The notes beneath the pieces are model-generated. The model was given only the letters and a program-made list of their open reading frames with translations. It was not told the DNA's origin and did no database searches. Shown one piece after another: positions 29,761 through 40,681 of a stretch of 64,000 nucleotides of DNA. Position numbers and translations under genes: made by a program. Origin of the DNA: Rhynchopus euleeides (taxonomy: Eukaryota > Euglenozoa > Diplonemea > Diplonemida > Diplonemidae); contig OY723288.1 in assembly GCA_963210315.1 (NCBI GenBank), forward strand, positions 186,001 to 250,000, in the 5' to 3' direction. Each line of letters starts with the position of its first letter. Position 1 is the stretch's first letter.

Positions 29761-30501
29761 CCGGTCCTTAACTTACAGTGGCTCTGCCTTGTCTCCGCCC
29801 AGCCCCACAAGAGTCTCGAAAATTCCCGAAAAAGACAAGCTTGTCCTGTCGTGGGGTGGGTGGTGTGTGTGTGCGTGCGTGCGTGCATCCCACATATTGT
29901 CGCCATTGGTGTCTGCAAAGCAAACAAAAGACGTGGTGGGTGCAAACCAGTCTCGTGTGCTAGAGAAGGGGATGTGGGGGACGCAGGGGGTATGGGGGAG
30001 GGGGGTCACTCTGCACTGCCTGCTCATCCACGTCCTGCCGCTTGTGAGAATACAGGACACACCCTGTGGCCCCAGGGGGGTGCCAGCATGCTGGCGGCAA
30101 TCCAATTGGCTTGCCAGCCATGGATGCGAGATGGCGGCATAGGAAGGGCTGCAGCAGCATGAGGTGCGGTGTGAGGAGAAGGCGAACAAACCCCTCACCT
30201 TCCCACTCAGACACGGCCCGCTGCATGTGTCGTGCTGGCATGTGCTCTTTTGATTCGTTGTTCCGGCTACCCGAGTCTGATGCACGCTGATATCCCTTAC
30301 AAATATTGGGCCCAGACACCCCCCGCTCCTTCCCTGATGACGTACGACCTTGACGGAAACAACCATGCCCTCCGTGGGGCCGTGACACAACCAACAGCGA
30401 GCTCTGAGAAAGGCAACACATCGCCCCCACACACCTACACCTACACCCCACTATGCCCACCTATGTGTGGCACCCATGGCACCCACACCCCAGGGGCTAG
30501 T
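29761..30501. other. Intergenic, no gene seen
   Basis: No supportable coding region. A GTAAGT lies 14 nt upstream of the preceding gene's ATG on the minus strand and could be a donor in its leader. Confidence 0.35.
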
Positions 30502-32885
30502 CTAGAGAAGCACAATACGGCGGCGCGTGGGGTGGCCGTCACCACCGCCATCTGCTTCGGCAGGGCCCCACCCGGCGTCGTAGTCGTCGTCGAAGGCATC
30601 GTCATCCATGTCGGCCTCCCCCGCCATGCCCAGGTCGTTGTCTGCAGCACCCACCATGCCGGACAGCACCGTGGCGATCGCAGGGGTGGACTTGATGAAG
30701 TGGATGAAGAAACGCTTCCTCCGGGCACCGTTGAGCCACATCCTGTCGAAGTAGGACGACCCATAGTTGGCGGGGATGTCTGTGGAGATGGGCACGCCGT
30801 TGCCCGGCGTGAGTGAGGAGTAGAAGAGGCCGCGGCGGGAGAGGCGCACGAGGCCCAGCGAGGTGTGGGCAGAGTACAGCGGGTGGTCTGACACCATGGT
30901 GACGGCACCGCCCGTTGCAAGGGTCTCGTGAATACCTTCGAAGAAGGGTGCGTCCAGAAGGTTGCTCTTGCTGCCCATCCAGCCCGGCGGCTCGGGGTAG
31001 TTGATGAACAGGTCGTGCACCCCTGCGCCGCGCAGGAGGCGCACCGCCTCACGCGCATCCCCGCACATCAGCAGCAGGTTGTCACGGGGCTCGGCCTCCT
31101 TGCCCAGGAGGCGGCGCTTCGTCCACGCCTGGTAGACACGGTCGGGGCGGATCTCGACACCGATCCAGTTGGCACGGCCCATCTCGCTGGAGGCGCGGTC
31201 CACCACCCACTCGCCGTGCCCACTGCACACCTCCACGCGCAGGGGCAGCGACATGTCTTTGAAATAGTGCGACAGGTCCAGCGTGTCCTGGGGCAGCATG
31301 ACCACCATGGGGTCCTGCTTGTAGGTGCGGCACGGCTTGCCCCCGTCCCGCATTGTAGGGGCTGCCGCGATCGGGGTCACTCCGCTGAGGACGTTCTCGA
31401 GACGATCAATCTCCGCGTTCACCTCGGAGTCGCGCAGGCGGTTGAACATGGCGGCGGACTGCGAGCGGTTGCCCTTGCCCCCCTTGCCGCCCTTCCCGCC
31501 CTTCTTGCCAGGCTTGCCGCCCTTGCCGCTTGAGGGCGTGGGCTCGGTGGGATGCATGAAGCTGGCACGCATCTCCGACTTGCTGCGCTCCAGCTGCGCC
31601 TTGGCAGAGGAAACCGCAGCCTTGGCGAGGTCGGAGTCGCCCGCAAGCACACAGGCGGTGGCAAGGGCGACGCACGCCGCATGGTTGACCTTGTCGTTGT
31701 GCTCTGCGAGGTACTTCGCCCCCTCCTCCAGCATGCCGTCGTACGACAGCGCCTTGACGCAGTACTCCACGGCAGAGGGGTTGGCTGTGATGGCGATGCC
31801 TGTCTCGGAGAGCTTTGCCGATGTGAGCAGGGCGCTGCGGCCGTCGGTGTTGCGCATGCACCCACGCATCAGTGTTGCCGCCATGCGCTCGTTCGGCTCC
31901 ACGCCGTAGGCCTTCTTCATCGACAGCAGCAGCGTCGTTGCCTCCCGCTGGCGCCCTTCGCCGCACAGGCCCTTCATGAGGGTGGTGACGACCACCTCGT
32001 TGGGTGTGATGCCCCAGTCAGACTCGGCGTTGTAGAAGTACTTCAGAGCAGCGTCGATGTCACCGCAACGGACGCATGCGTTGACAATACCTGCAGAGAG
32101 AGAAAGCGGGGGTGGGTGGATACGGTGAAAAGCTTCCCGAGTTGTGTCACCTCATGAACGTCGAAAAATAGCAGAAAGAGGCACGGGTGATGGACACAAC
32201 TGGTGTGGCTGCGCCCCCAATCCCAAACACGGCCCAAACCACATCCGATCTTTTAAATGATGAGCCGGAATGCCAACACACACACACTGTAACCTCTTTG
32301 TTGAGTGTAGGCCACACTGAGATGCGTCAGATGATACCCTCCACGACACATCACACCCAGTTCTTCCATACCTGCAAGGGTGTAGACAGTGGGAGATGTG
32401 ATTTTTCTCAGCAGATCCAGGGCCTTCTGCGCAAAGCCGTACTGCTTGTCGCTGCCGTGGTCAGTGATAGCCTTGTTCAGCGGCCCAGCCTCCTGGTAGC
32501 GGCGTGCATCCTTGGCTGCCCGCCTCAGGGTGGCAGAGCTGCGCTGCAGCAGACGCTCCTCCTCCTTCAGCCCTTTGCGGATGTCACCGTCGAGCTCCAG
32601 CACCTCGTCACGGCTCCACATGCGGTAGGACGCGGGGTTGAACAGCACGCTGTCACTCACAGCCGCAACCTGCGACAGCACCTCGGCATCTGTCACCGCA
32701 GGCACCGGCTCCGGCGCAGCCTCTGCCGCCGCATCGCCTGCCCCCTTCCCGAACAGGGTGGCCTGCCGCCCTCCGAAGAACACAACAGCACCCACCGGCT
32801 TCGCCGGCTGCTGGTCGGTGCGACGCTTCTTCACCTGCTTCTCCGGGGCTGGGATGAAGGCGGCACCGCGCGGTACCTTGCCCAT
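30502..32885 (-). CDS. PPR-TrmB fusion: pentatricopeptide repeats plus tRNA guanine-N7 methyltransferase-like domain
   Basis: Two exons, 32372-32885 and 30502-32090, give 700 residues from the ATG at 32885. The 281-nt intron has donor GTATGG and acceptor TCTCTCTGCAG; splicing creates TVYTLAGIVNACVRCGDID, a textbook PPR helix pair, and several further repeats follow. A GKGGKPGKKGGKGGKGG linker separates these from a methyltransferase domain: VEVCSGHGEWVVD is the AdoMet-binding loop, IGVEIRPDRVYQA and MCGDAREA follow, and NYPEPPGW stands where TrmB has its NFPDPW-like motif. TrmB enzymes make 7-methylguanosine at tRNA position 46, while PPR repeats bind single-stranded RNA, often in organelles. 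The fusion suggests a sequence-guided RNA methyltransferase. The start exon has no strong targeting signal, and further 5' exons are possible. Confidence 0.8.
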
Positions 32886-34276
32886 CCCTGGATGCCCCCT
32901 GGCCCGCCTGCTGGCGAGCCTGCTGCCTGCCTGTGTGTATAGAGGGCTGCACCCTCCTGCATGCGGTGGTATGGGAGTGGCAATCAGGGGGGTGCAATGG
33001 TGGGGCAAAGGCAGCAGGTACGTTGTTGAAAGGCGGAGTGCCCCTACGAGCGCCCCGACAGAGAAGCGTAACGTGAGTGGGGAAAGCTGCTGACGCTCGG
33101 CAGAGGAATGCGGAGAAGGGGGGGTGGTAGGGGGGTGGGGTGGGATGGGGGTTGGCTGGCCACCCGCCAGGCAGGGCTTCAACAGGGGCCTTCTTCTGCC
33201 CTCTCGTGTCTCCGAAATGCCCACACATGGATGCGAACCGCACGCCTTTTCGAAAGAAGGGCTGCACTCCCACGGCGTTGGAAAACGCGGGGGTGGTTCT
33301 TGCAGACCCCGCCCCCCTCCCCCCCTCCCCCTTCCCCACCCGTAAATGCGGCCATCGTAGTGCACATCCGGCTCGCGCTTGACTTAGATTATCGATACAG
33401 ACCCCTATCTGTGGAGCAGAACAGACAGCAAGACAATAGTGAAGGCAGAACGAAAGAAACGGGGGCAACACATGGAGGGGAGAGGGAGGGTGCGACGATA
33501 CACGTGTCTGGGCAGCGAGACGGTTGGCCCCCCCACACACCACATGGGGTTGCAGAGCTGCAGGGGCCAAGTGTGGAGACGTTGCCTCGCAGAGGGAGGC
33601 AGGGGCAGTCAGCCATACAGCGAGATGTGTAGTCGCGGAAATGGGACTGGCGTGTGAGGCATGTCGGGTGAAGGTTGTGATGTCACATGGTGACGCCACA
33701 TGTTGAATTGCTCCGTGGCTGTGTCAGGTTCAGGAGGTGTGTGATCACCCACAGGTGAATGGTTTGACGAAGTTAAGCCGCAGTGCAGGGCACACGGAGC
33801 ACCTGCCCCTGATGCGGATCTCCACACACTCACACGGCAAGTTTATATTCGGAAAGTTTCATGCGCGGCTTTGGCAGGGTAAGGCAAGGGGTCAGCAAGC
33901 CGCCCCCTCCTCAGCAAGCCAACGCCACTCTCTCTGCTTCGGGGGATCCACCCGTCTGCCCCCGCTGCGCTGCGCTGCAGAGCTCTGAACCCACCGGAGG
34001 CCACACGGCGCCTCATGCAGCCTGCATCCCTGGTAGGCAGTGCTCAGCAAAGCGAGATGTGCTGCTTGAGAGTCGAGACAGTCGAGGGTCTGGCAGGATT
34101 CGATCTGCACACTACCGCAGATAGCACCAATACTGCCGAGGCAGGCCTCTGTGGGGTTGGTGCGTGTGGGTGTGGGGAGAGCAGGTGTTGGCTGTCGCAG
34201 ATATTGTGATTCCCCTTCCGAAGGCATGAGAGACATAAAGACGAAAACTAGGGGGTGGTGGCGGCGGTCACACTGT
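32886..34276. other. Intergenic, no gene seen
   Basis: Between two minus-strand genes; contains C- and G-rich runs. No frame here shows codon-level structure beyond chance. Confidence 0.35.
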
Positions 34277-36123
34277 TCACAGCCCATACCCACGGCGCAC
34301 GGCATAGATGTCGTTCGCATGCCCCCTTGCCGCGTACACCCGGAAGTCCGTTTGGAGGATCTCAACGCCGTTTTCGACAATCGCATACCCCTTGTCGGAC
34401 TGCATTGGGGGTGGCGGTGAGTGCGTTTGATGCCGTGATGTGTGTGATGTGCCGTGACGAGCGGAATCCCCCCACCCCACCCCACCCCACCCACCCACCC
34501 TCCACACCCACATACGAAGAAGAGGAGCAGGTCAAGGGGGTCCCGCCCCGCCTGCCTCAGGAATTGTGTGTCGAACTCTGTGCGCACCAGGTCCACCCCG
34601 TGCCTTGCGAAGAGATCCGTTGCACCCATAAGAGCGTCCAGCTCGTACCCCTGGCAGTCCAGCTTCAGGAAGTGAACATGCTGCTGGACATGCGTGTCGA
34701 TGGTTGTCATCTGGATGGTTTCAGAATGGAGCCAACCCGACCGGCGGCCGTCGAACAGAACGTGATTCGCCTCGTCTGCCGACTCCTTCCCCTCTGTAGA
34801 CGCCTCGCTGGACACCACAGAGTTACCCAGGTTGCCACTCTCGGCTTTGATCCGCACGCTTCCCGCGATACGCCCCACAGCCTCACTCACCACCCGCACG
34901 CCATGCTCAAACCGCCCCTCGTTGAGCTCCACCGACCGCTTCAGCGCCGCCAAATTCTGCGGAAGCGGCTCAAACGTCGTGACCCGCGCCCCCTCCCCAG
35001 CCATCACCATGGAGCAGGTCCCGATGTTCCCCCCGACCTCGACCACCTCCACACGGCGGCTGCCCGACACATCGCGCAGCATCCACAGCAGGCTGGGGAG
35101 GTGCTGGCAGTCACCCCAGGCACCGGACGCGATAAAACGCGAACTCACGAGGTCCGCCATACCGTGCGTGCAGAGATGGAACGGCACACGCGCCTTCGCG
35201 ACATAAGCATCTGTGTCAACGCCTGGGCAAACCCCGACCCGCTTCTCCAATGGAGGCCCAAGCGACATGGCGCTGGCATGCTCTGGAGGCAGTGTGTTCG
35301 AAACCCGCACCCAGGTCACGTCGTTTGAGAAGTCGATGGTGTTGCCGTTGTCACTCACCTCCCCCGTCAGCCCGAAGAGGAACAGCTGGGTGCCTGACGC
35401 GTTGCCCGACTCGAGGGCGGAGCAGCCGCGCTTCACCGTGACGGACCCACCACCCACGTGGAGCAGGGCGGTGTCTCCGCTGCCTTCATCCCGCCACACC
35501 CCATCGAGGTTGGGGAGTGCACTCTGCCTTGCGGTGTGCTCTGGGCGCTCTCCGAAGTGATGCACCTCAGCCACACCGCCGCGACGCACCGCAGAGTGCA
35601 TCGGGTGGGCAGGCACATGCGGTGGCATGCCCAACGCACGGTGTGGCAACGGAGGGCGGCGCCCGCCATCTGGGTGCCGCATCTGCTGCACCCAATGCCC
35701 AGGGTGTCGCCGCTCCGCCCGCGCAGGGAGCGCCTCCACCGCGGCCTGTGCCGCGGCACCACCCAGCTCCAGGTAATCCGTCGGCTTCGGCGGGTGCGGG
35801 GAGTGCAAGCCTCTCGGCGGCAGCAGGGCAACCCCCCTCTGCCGCTGCGCCATCCCAAAAGGGTTGTGCCGCTGCCCCGCCGTGCCTGCCCCTGCCAGAT
35901 CCGCTGTCGCAGGCGTTGCTGGGTCCAGCTCGAGGTAGTCCGTCGGGGCGGGGCGCCCGTCGCGCAGCAAAGCGTCGTGTTGGTGGAAGTGGTGCTGCGG
36001 CGAGGACATGCCGGTGTCGTAAGAGGAGAGGGTGAGGACCGCCGTCAGGACAGCGGCGAGCATCAGGCAGATCCGGCCGCAGTTGATGCGGCTGTGCCCT
36101 TCCGGGTGTGAGGGGCGCAGCAT
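34277..36123 (-). CDS. FkbM-type methyltransferase, membrane-anchored (paralogue 1)
   Basis: Exons 34516-36123 and 34277-34399 give 576 residues. The 116-nt intron has donor GTATGTG and acceptor CCAATGCAG in phase 0. The N-terminus is a type II anchor (CGRICLMLAAVLTAVLTL), so the catalytic part probably faces the ER/Golgi lumen. A long Pro/His-rich stem with two TDYLEL blocks follows. A middle domain is shared with its neighbour (LPPEHASA, CTHGMADL). The methyltransferase core has VEVGGNIGTCSMVMA (AdoMet loop), TFEPLPQNL, LKLDCQGYELDAL and VRTEFD, and the C-terminal exon gives the closing strand SDKGYAIV. FkbM enzymes O-methylate sugars and natural products; a glycan is the likeliest substrate here. 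It is a tandem paralogue of the next gene. Confidence 0.85.
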
Positions 36124-36887
36124 CGGAGGTGGGGCGGGGTGGGCGGTGTGTCGATGCTGCTGGTGGTGGCGGTGGCGTTTGCTGATTGTGGGGGTGAGTG
36201 AGCCTAGGACCCCTACCCCGCACGTGGCAAAAAACAATGCAAAAAATAACCCTGGCAGGGGCAGGGAACGGGGCGGGGGCGGGGGAGGGGGGGGGGGGGG
36301 GGAGGGACACCCTGAGGACCTGATTCTTGTTCTGCCGCTGCTGCTTCCTCCTGTGTTAAACGGATCCTTAACCAAAAGCAAAGGCAGCTGAGGAGCAATA
36401 CAATACGGGGGGGCAAGCAATGTACACCCACCACCACCACCACCCCCTCACCCGCTCGTTCTGCGGGACGGGGAGCGGGGGCAGGGGGTTGGGGATGATG
36501 GGGCTGTGTCGTGAAGCCGAGAACTGTGAGGGGGGACCGAGAGGGCAGGGTGGGGCTCTGTCGTGGGGCACAACGGCAGTTGACGCCCGGACGCACACCA
36601 ACCCAACCTGACCAGCCCTCCTCCCTGTCGGCAGGTGTCTTGCACCCCCATCCCCTGTGTCCCAAAGGCACAGAAAGACCACAAGCCCCGGTGTCACTAT
36701 TGGGCCGACTTGCGGGTCAGGCCCCGGTGGTGAAAGGTAGCGCAATGCAAGGCACGCCACCCCGCTGGATGAGATCATGTTACGCTTCACGTCAGAAAGC
36801 GCTGCCTCGCAGGTAGCACCACTTAGACTCGGGGATGATGCTGCGTGTGGGTGCAAAGGTGAAGGGCAGCAGCACGCCCATCAGAAA
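36124..36887. other. Spacer between the two FkbM genes
   Basis: 764 bp with G runs and CACCAC repeats. It should hold the promoter of paralogue 1 and the 3' end of paralogue 2. Confidence 0.4.
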
Positions 36888-38666
36888 TCAGAAGACAATA
36901 CAGGACTCACCCCCCCCCCCCTCTGCCCTGCAATCTGAGACAAACACACACGCATCTGCATACTCTGGCTTCACCGCATAGAGGTCGAGCTCCTGGTGGT
37001 CTTCGACAAACTTTTCAAACATCGCAGGTGTCAGCTCCTTCCCGTCATGCACGATGGTGTATCCGTAGTCCGACTGCGCGGTGGAGGGGGTGAATGGGGT
37101 GCAGAGGACAAGAAGTGACTGAGAGCGGCGTGGCAGCCCTACACACTTGCTGAACAGACACATCACCACACCCTCCCACCGACCCCATGAAACTCCCCAT
37201 GTGGCTGGCTGCCACCCACCCTGCCCACCCAGACATACAATCACTTTCAGGAGGTCAATCGGCTCGTGCCCCGCCTGGATGAGGAACTTCTGATCAAACT
37301 CCGTCCTGATCAGCGGTGTGCCGTAGAGCGACAGGAAATCCTTCGCCCCCCTCAGGGCATCCAGCTCGTGCCCCTGGCAGTCCAGCTTCAGGAAGTGCGC
37401 CGCGTGCTTCACCTCCGCATCGATCGTCGTGATGTTCACCATCGCGCGCTCCCCCCAGGCCGACCGCCTCCCGTCGAACAGATCGATCACCTTGCTCCCC
37501 CGGGTCTCCAACACGGAATTCCCAAAATTACCCGCCTCCGACTTGATGGTCGCCGCGTGGATCGAATCCCCCGCGCCCTTCGGGATCAGCCTCACACGCC
37601 CTCCATACGCCGGCTTGTTAAACCGATTCGACGCGCGGAACAGCCGGTAGTTCGCCGGGGCAGGCTCGAAGGAAGTCACCTGCGCACCCTCCGTCGCCAT
37701 CACCCAGGCACAGGCCCCGATGTTGCCCCCCACCTCCACCACACGCAGGTCCTCACCGGGGTGTGCCTCCTTCAGCAGAGCGATGATGGGGACCAGCGAG
37801 ATGCAGTCCTGCCACCAGCCAGACTGCTCGAAGACACGGCTGATCATGTCATCCGGCCCATGCGTGCAGAGGTAAAACGGATTCCGCGACCGGCTCGCAA
37901 CTGGGTGAGGCGCCCCACCGGGGCAGGTCGATCCGCTGGGAAGGCGTGGCATCTTGCCGCGCTTCGGCAGTTCCAAATCGACGTCGGGGGGCAGTTTGTG
38001 CGACACCTTCCGCCACACCACGCCGTTGGTCCAGCTGATCTGCGCGCCACCCGGGTGCAGCGCCCCCGCCAGCTGGAACATAAAAATCTGATCCGCGTTG
38101 ACACGCCCCTCCTCCGTCGCCCCGCAGGCCAGCTTCGCCGCGACACGGCTCCCCTTCTGCACAACATAATGCGGCCTCCGCCCGTCGTGCCACTCCCCAC
38201 CCAAATCCAGCTCGGGCAACGTCACATCGGATGCAGGGGGATCCGTCTGCTGAGGCTCCTCCACCGCCACCATAGCATGACCTCTGTTGCGCAGCTGGAC
38301 GCTGTGGGGCTCCGGTGTCGTGGGGAGCTCGGGCGGTGGTGGGTCGGGCTGGCGTCGGCCCAGCTGCTTGCGCAACCCCCACCCCTCGGAGGAGCGGCGG
38401 CGGCTGAAATGCGTGGCGATCGGGGACCGCTGGAGGGAGCTGACGTCAACCTGAAGCTTCTGGGCGAGGTGCACCACCAGCACGTCGTGGGAGAACCGCA
38501 GCTCCTCCAGCTCCGAGCGGAGCCCGGAGATCTCCGAGTGGACCGTGCCGAGGCAGGTCACGGCGATGACAGACACCAGCGGGGCTACCAGAAAGAAGCA
38601 GGCTGTGCTGGGGCGGCAGCCAGACCCTGGCGGCGACATCCCCCGCAACAGTTTCTTCCTGTCCAT
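36888..38666 (-). CDS. FkbM-type methyltransferase, membrane-anchored (paralogue 2)
   Basis: Exons 37239-38666 and 36888-37073 give 537 residues from MDRKKLLRGM. There is one anchor helix (FFLVAPLVSVIAVTCLGTV), a short coiled coil (ISGLRSELEELRFSHDVLV), a Pro-rich stem, the domain shared with paralogue 1 (KLPPDVDLELP, CTHGPDDM), and the methyltransferase core VEVGGNIGACAWVMA, SFEPAPANY, LKLDCQGHELDAL and IRTEFD. The intron (donor GTATGTC) sits at the same codon and phase as in paralogue 1, before SDYGYTIV. It is 165 nt long and free of stops, so retention would add 55 residues in frame. The last 20 residues after YAVKPEY have no match in paralogue 1 and may reflect an unrecognised downstream splice. 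Confidence 0.85.
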   Translation of the reverse strand: MDRKKLLRGMSPPGSGCRPSTACFFLVAPLVSVIAVTCLGTVHSEISGLRSELEELRFSHDVLVVHLAQKLQVDVSSLQRSPIATHFSRRRSSEGWGLRKQLGRRQPDPPPPELPTTPEPHSVQLRNRGHAMVAVEEPQQTDPPASDVTLPELDLGGEWHDGRRPHYVVQKGSRVAAKLACGATEEGRVNADQIFMFQLAGALHPGGAQISWTNGVVWRKVSHKLPPDVDLELPKRGKMPRLPSGSTCPGGAPHPVASRSRNPFYLCTHGPDDMISRVFEQSGWWQDCISLVPIIALLKEAHPGEDLRVVEVGGNIGACAWVMATEGAQVTSFEPAPANYRLFRASNRFNKPAYGGRVRLIPKGAGDSIHAATIKSEAGNFGNSVLETRGSKVIDLFDGRRSAWGERAMVNITTIDAEVKHAAHFLKLDCQGHELDALRGAKDFLSLYGTPLIRTEFDQKFLIQAGHEPIDLLKVIVCLGGQGGWQPATWGVSWGRWEGVVMCLFSKCVGLPRRSQSLLVLCTPFTPSTAQSDYGYTIVHDGKELTPAMFEKFVEDHQELDLYAVKPEYADACVFVSDCRAEGGGGESCIVF

Positions 38667-39228
38667 CTTAGGAAGGTGCTGGAGTGAGAACGGAGTTGGA
38701 GATGGGGGGAGGGAGAGTGTGTATATGAGGTAGTGTAAATGGGTGGGAGTGGGGGGGGGGGGGGGGGGTAGGGAGACTATCTCACGGTGACGTGGATAAA
38801 GGATGTGGGGCAGGGTGTGGGGTGGGGGGGGGGGGGGGTATGTGGGGTGGGGTGACCTACATTGTTGGATGTTGCATTGGTGGGTGGCCACGGGGTGCAG
38901 GGCAAGAGGGGGGTGTGAGGGGTGTTGTGGTTCCCTTCTCGAGCCGCGCTGACTAACAAGAGGGTGTGGGGGGGCGGGGTGTGGGAGGGGTTGGAGGGGG
39001 GTGGAGAGGGAGCGGTGGCGGGGGGGGGAGGGGGGTGCTGCGACGCAGTCACGCGGGTTCGAGAGAGATGACGGAACAGATATGAACAGTGCCATTCTTG
39101 CTGATTCAAACACCGGCAGTCTGCCCTGCACAGGCATCCGCACTACCCTGTGCCTCCGGAAGGCGGAGAAGACCACACATAGCCTGGCAGCACAGACGAG
39201 GGGGGAGGGGGGGGGGAGGAGGTCGAAA
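38667..39228. other. Upstream flank of FkbM paralogue 2
   Basis: Dominated by G runs and GGTGGGG-type simple repeats (minus-strand C-rich). No gene. Confidence 0.4.
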
Positions 39229-39418
39229 GGAGAACATGTTTGATGTCCCACAGTTGACGGGGTGGGGAAGGAGAATCGAATGTGCGATTTCCTTTTGAAA
39301 TCCCTTTACAAATTGAACGGGGGGGTTTGTTTGGCTTCGGGCATCGTTTTTTTTTGTGGCATCGACAATCACAGGCACTATGAGAGCTAGGCCACTGCAC
39401 AAACCCGTTCTGTCCATC
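39229..39418 (+). repeat. 190-bp dispersed repeat, copy 1
   Basis: From GGAGAACATGTTTGATGTCC to CTGTCCATC; nearly identical to 40493-40681. The downstream poly-T continuation is displaced to 40251 by an insertion. Confidence 0.85.
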
Positions 39419-40241
39419 AGGGCTAATCCTAAATCCGGGGGGGGTCGGGGCCAAAATCCAGTTTTGGGTGTCAAAAAAACGCGCTAAACAGGGATCCCTG
39501 TTTGTGGGTGGTTTTCATGGAGGGGCACACCCACGGTGTCCAGAAAGATGCACGAAAATGTGCGTTTTTGGACTGTTCCGCTCTCGCTCTCGTCACGCCT
39601 CCGTCGATGCACCACTCAAGGCAAAGGTTTTGACGGGGAGGCGCTGCGGCTCAGGCACATCTGCGCATCTTTCGTATAGCCCCAGACGGACCGGGATAAG
39701 GCTTGTTGCATGTGACTCGAAAGGACTTGGGTCCTGGACAGGCATACGCCACGGGACATGCACCACAGGGGGGTCTGGGGGGCGGAGCCCCCCAGCCGCC
39801 GGAGGCCACGGTAGTGAGCGTCTGGATGTTACCTGCAAGAAAACCTGGTTTGGCTAACCCGTGTAGCGGGTTTGGGGGGTTTGGCTGGGAATAAACAGGA
39901 AAAGGGGCGGGTGTCCAGAGGATTCATCATAAAGACGTCATCCCCCACGAGAAACACCTGGTCCACCCATTTTCCCATAAATATGTCTCGACCTCACCCC
40001 TCGCTGGGAGACGCACCTCCAGTTTTTCGGACTTTTTCTGGTCGCAGTGTAACGATTCGCGACAGCGGTTTCCACGAGTATGTTTTTTCCCACACAGGCC
40101 CAAAAATTTCACCCGTTCCTGCATGGGGCTCCCAGTGGTAAAAAAACGCGCCAAACAGAGGTAAAAAAAACGCGCTAAACAGGGGAGAAATCTGGGAATT
40201 CCTGACCCCCGGGTTTGGGTATGAAGTTAGGATTAGCCCTG
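39419..40241. mobile_element. MULE-like TIR element with 9-bp duplication
   Basis: The ends AGGGCTAATCCTAA and TTAGGATTAGCCCT are inverted repeats. CTGTCCATC is present on both sides (39410-39418 and 40242-40250), while the second copy of the host repeat has it once, so this is a filled and empty site pair. 9-bp duplications are typical of Mutator-like elements. The interior has inverted AAAAAACGCGCTAAACAGG blocks and no transposase. Confidence 0.75.
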
Positions 40242-40250
40242 CTGTCCATC

Positions 40251-40492
40251 GTTTTTTTTTTTTTTTTAGTGCGACCTGTGTTGTCAGTTTTTGTTTTGTT
40301 TAGTTTTGTTTTGCTTGCTTTGTTGTGGGGGTTTCCCTCTTCAGCGGGCTCGCTTCAGAGGGCTCAACACAGGCGAGGTTCAGTCCTCTGTGAGGCGCTT
40401 ATATTGGGGGCCGGTTGGTTGCCCCCCCGGCCCCCAGTACTTCGGGCCGCGTCAGGCGCTGCGGCGCCACGGCGGGGCTGTCATCCCTCGCA
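40251..40492. other. Sequence after the MULE-like insertion
   Basis: A poly-T run and then non-coding sequence containing GCCCCCCCGGCCCCCAG. No gene. Confidence 0.35.
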
Positions 40493-40681
40493 GGAGAACA
40501 TGTTTGATGTCCCACAGTTGACGGGGTGGGGAAGGAGAATCGAATGTGCGATTTCCTTTTGAAATCCCTTTACAAATTGAACGGGGGGGTTTGTTTGGCT
40601 TCGGGCACCGTTTTTTTTGTGGCATCGACAATCACAGGCACTATGAGAGCTAGGCCACTGCACAAACCCGTTCTGTCCATC
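40493..40681 (+). repeat. 190-bp dispersed repeat, copy 2 (empty site)
   Basis: Uninterrupted version of 39229-39418 ending CTGTCCATCG followed by poly-T and poly-G. Diverges beyond that point. Confidence 0.85.
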
